From positions 1-7,778 of the forward strand of contig CAJXZI010000085.1 of NCBI GenBank assembly GCA_913063005.1: a stretch of 7,778 bases of DNA, read 5' to 3'. The position numbers and the translations under genes are program-made. A model generated the notes under the pieces. That model was given only the letters and a program-made list of their open reading frames with translations. It did not search any database and was not told the DNA's origin. The stretch comes from an uncultured Halieaceae bacterium (GTDB lineage: Bacteria; Pseudomonadota; Gammaproteobacteria; Pseudomonadales; Halieaceae). Positions 6,369 through 7,778 of the stretch are shown in pieces (position 1 is the stretch's first letter; each line of letters begins with the position of its first letter).

Positions 6369-6390
6369 CTTTGCGATCAGAGTCGCAGAG
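6369..6390 (+). repeat. Intercistronic hairpin just before the receptor gene
   Basis: CTTTGCGA (6369-6376) can pair with TCGCAGAG (6383-6390) over eight pairs, one of them G-U, with a 6-base loop. It ends 10 bases before the receptor Shine-Dalgarno GGAG (6401-6404). No T-run follows, so termination is unlikely. Such a stem could set the relative expression of the two genes through mRNA stability or ribosome access. Confidence 0.4.
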
Positions 6391-6410
6391 CACTGGTATT
6401 GGAGACAAAA

Positions 6411-7778
6411 ATGAAATTTTTTATCACGCCAGCAACGGTGTTGCTGGTGAGCACTTGTGTGTCAGCAAGCGAATTAATCGAAGAGACCGTGACAGTGGGT
6501 CAGCATGATACGAGAGTCATCGAATTAGTCGATGCTGTATCAGTATCGCCTGATCCTGCTGAGCTTATGAAAAAGGCGCCCGGTGCCAATATTGCGCGCA
6601 ACGGACCATTGACAGGTATTCCACAGGTTCGAGGCTTATTTGGGCCGCGAATAGCGGTCGCGCTTGACGATACTTTTCTCGCACCGGCAGGACCCAATTG
6701 GATGGATCCACCGATTTCTTATGCGGCGACGGCCCAGTTGGAGTCGCTGACTGTTTACAGGGGAATTTCGCCTGTGAGCATTGCTCAAGAAAGTCTAGGA
6801 GGACTTGTTGTTGCAAAGACGAGGAGAATAGACTTCGCTTCCACTAATGTCTGGCAAACGGCTGGTTTGTTCGCTGGAAGTGCGCAGTCTGTGAATAGCG
6901 GCTATCAACTTGATGCGTCTATTCAAGCTGCCAATGATTCGAATAGATTCCGCGCGGCAATACTTTTGCAGTCAGGAGAGGATGCATCATTTGCATCAGG
7001 CACTATCGATCCTACTGAGTACGAGCGCGAGAAATATGACATCGGCTATGGATTTCGATGGGCTGACCATAGCGTTCAAATTGATTTTGGTCATCTCGAT
7101 ACCGGCTTTTCTGGCACACCTGCGCTGCCTATGGATATTGATTACGTGACCGGCAATACGCTTGATGTTTCGTATAAATATGAGCCGAGCGAGAGCCTTT
7201 CGCTTGAAGTGAGCGTGTTTGGCAGCGATCTCAACCATGGCATGACCAATTACCACTTAAGACCTGCGCCCCCGGTTGCTGGAAGGTATCGCAGAAACGT
7301 CGCCGTCACGGATAACCTTGGTTTTCGTATTGATGTTGAAGTACCGAAAAATCAATCGAGGTGGCGTTTTGGCATTGATGGATTCGAGGCTGTTCATACG
7401 TCCGACATTGATAACCCCAACAATGATGCTTTCTTCGTAACCAACTTTAACAATGCTAAACGCCGCGTGTTAGGAGCGTACGTTGAGCAAGAGATCCCAA
7501 TATCTCGCACGACCCAAGTTGAGTGGGGCGCTCGTGTAAACAAGGTTAAGACCGACTCGGGTACTGTGAACGGTACTCCGGCTATGATGATGCCACCCGC
7601 GTCTGCCCTAAGAGATCAATTCAACGACGCTAATCGATCCAAAAGTGATGTGTTAGTGGATGTATTCGGTAAGGTGAATCGGGAGATTTCTGAGGACCTC
7701 AAACTTTACTTAGGTGTGGCACAGAAAGAACGAGCACCATCCTATCAAGAGCGATATCTCTGGTTACCCTTAGAGGCC
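6411..7778 (+). CDS. TonB-dependent outer-membrane receptor, OprC/NosA copper-receptor-like (partial, N-terminal 456 codons)
   Basis: This is an outer-membrane gated channel that imports a ligand using TonB-ExbBD energy. ATG 6411 has GGAG (6401-6404) at 6 bases. Residues 1-19 are a signal peptide ending VSA. EETVTVG (24-30) is the TonB box. The plug (about 45-140) contains AELMKKAPGANIARNG, PQVRGLFGPR and VALDD, then GPNWMDPPISYA (94-105), ESLTVYRG (111-118) and ESLGG (127-131). The rest is beta-barrel, with alternating-residue strands and many Asn/Asp-rich turns. NWMDPP resembles the corresponding plug segment of copper receptors OprC/NosA, and a Met run at 392-394 (MMMPP) is a potential soft-metal patch. 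The position expected for the OprC copper-ligand Cys is Gly94, while Met98 is kept. The barrel end is beyond the right edge. Copper or another metal complex is the best guess; a different substrate is possible. Confidence 0.88.
   Translation, partial: MKFFITPATVLLVSTCVSASELIEETVTVGQHDTRVIELVDAVSVSPDPAELMKKAPGANIARNGPLTGIPQVRGLFGPRIAVALDDTFLAPAGPNWMDPPISYAATAQLESLTVYRGISPVSIAQESLGGLVVAKTRRIDFASTNVWQTAGLFAGSAQSVNSGYQLDASIQAANDSNRFRAAILLQSGEDASFASGTIDPTEYEREKYDIGYGFRWADHSVQIDFGHLDTGFSGTPALPMDIDYVTGNTLDVSYKYEPSESLSLEVSVFGSDLNHGMTNYHLRPAPPVAGRYRRNVAVTDNLGFRIDVEVPKNQSRWRFGIDGFEAVHTSDIDNPNNDAFFVTNFNNAKRRVLGAYVEQEIPISRTTQVEWGARVNKVKTDSGTVNGTPAMMMPPASALRDQFNDANRSKSDVLVDVFGKVNREISEDLKLYLGVAQKERAPSYQERYLWLPLEA

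Noticed and set aside
6371..6402. Separate promoter for the receptor (TTGCGA ... TATTGG)
   Set aside because: The spacer would be 20 bp and the -10 would overlap the ribosome site; the perfect TATAAT upstream of the small gene is a better source.
6910..7256. Short frames on both strands inside the receptor gene
   Set aside because: The receptor frame is continuous from 6411 to the edge, with signal peptide, TonB box and plug motifs, so these are shadows.

Overview
The window looks like chromosomal DNA of a proteobacterium, most likely a marine-type gammaproteobacterium. The support is dense coding, roughly 50% GC by eye, a Tag-like glycosylase and an S9 peptidase of types common there, and an outer-membrane TonB-dependent receptor preceded by a small DUF2946-like protein. 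This placement is an inference from protein style; no search was run. The threonyl-tRNA synthetase reads more like alphaproteobacterial versions, so the class assignment is open.

Positions 1-3345 hold three genes on the minus strand, transcribed right to left. They are a secreted S9-family serine peptidase with a beta-propeller, a two-domain GNAT acetyltransferase, and the first 99 codons of a Tag-like 3-methyladenine DNA glycosylase that runs off the left edge. The gaps are 56 and 8 bases, so they could form one transcript, at least for the last two. The functions do not form an obvious pathway.

Positions 3346-3790 are a divergent intergenic region with no convincing gene. It holds the S9 leader with a perfect 8-bp inverted repeat, and a plausible thrS promoter whose -10 is followed by a GC-rich stretch. 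Positions 3791-5713 encode a complete threonyl-tRNA synthetase with all editing and zinc residues. It is not followed by infC-rpmI-rplT, the usual gammaproteobacterial arrangement.

Positions 5714-7778 are a probable metal-uptake unit on the plus strand. A promoter region with a perfect TATAAT and two ATGTGC repeats 11 bp apart precedes a small His-rich DUF2946-like membrane or exported protein starting at TTG. After two intercistronic hairpins comes the first 456 codons of a TonB-dependent receptor that resembles the OprC/NosA copper-receptor group and is cut by the right edge. The receptor keeps the Met but not the Cys of the OprC CxxxM copper site. No prophage, insertion sequence, CRISPR array, tRNA or rRNA was seen. 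The least explained part is the receptor operon and its control region.
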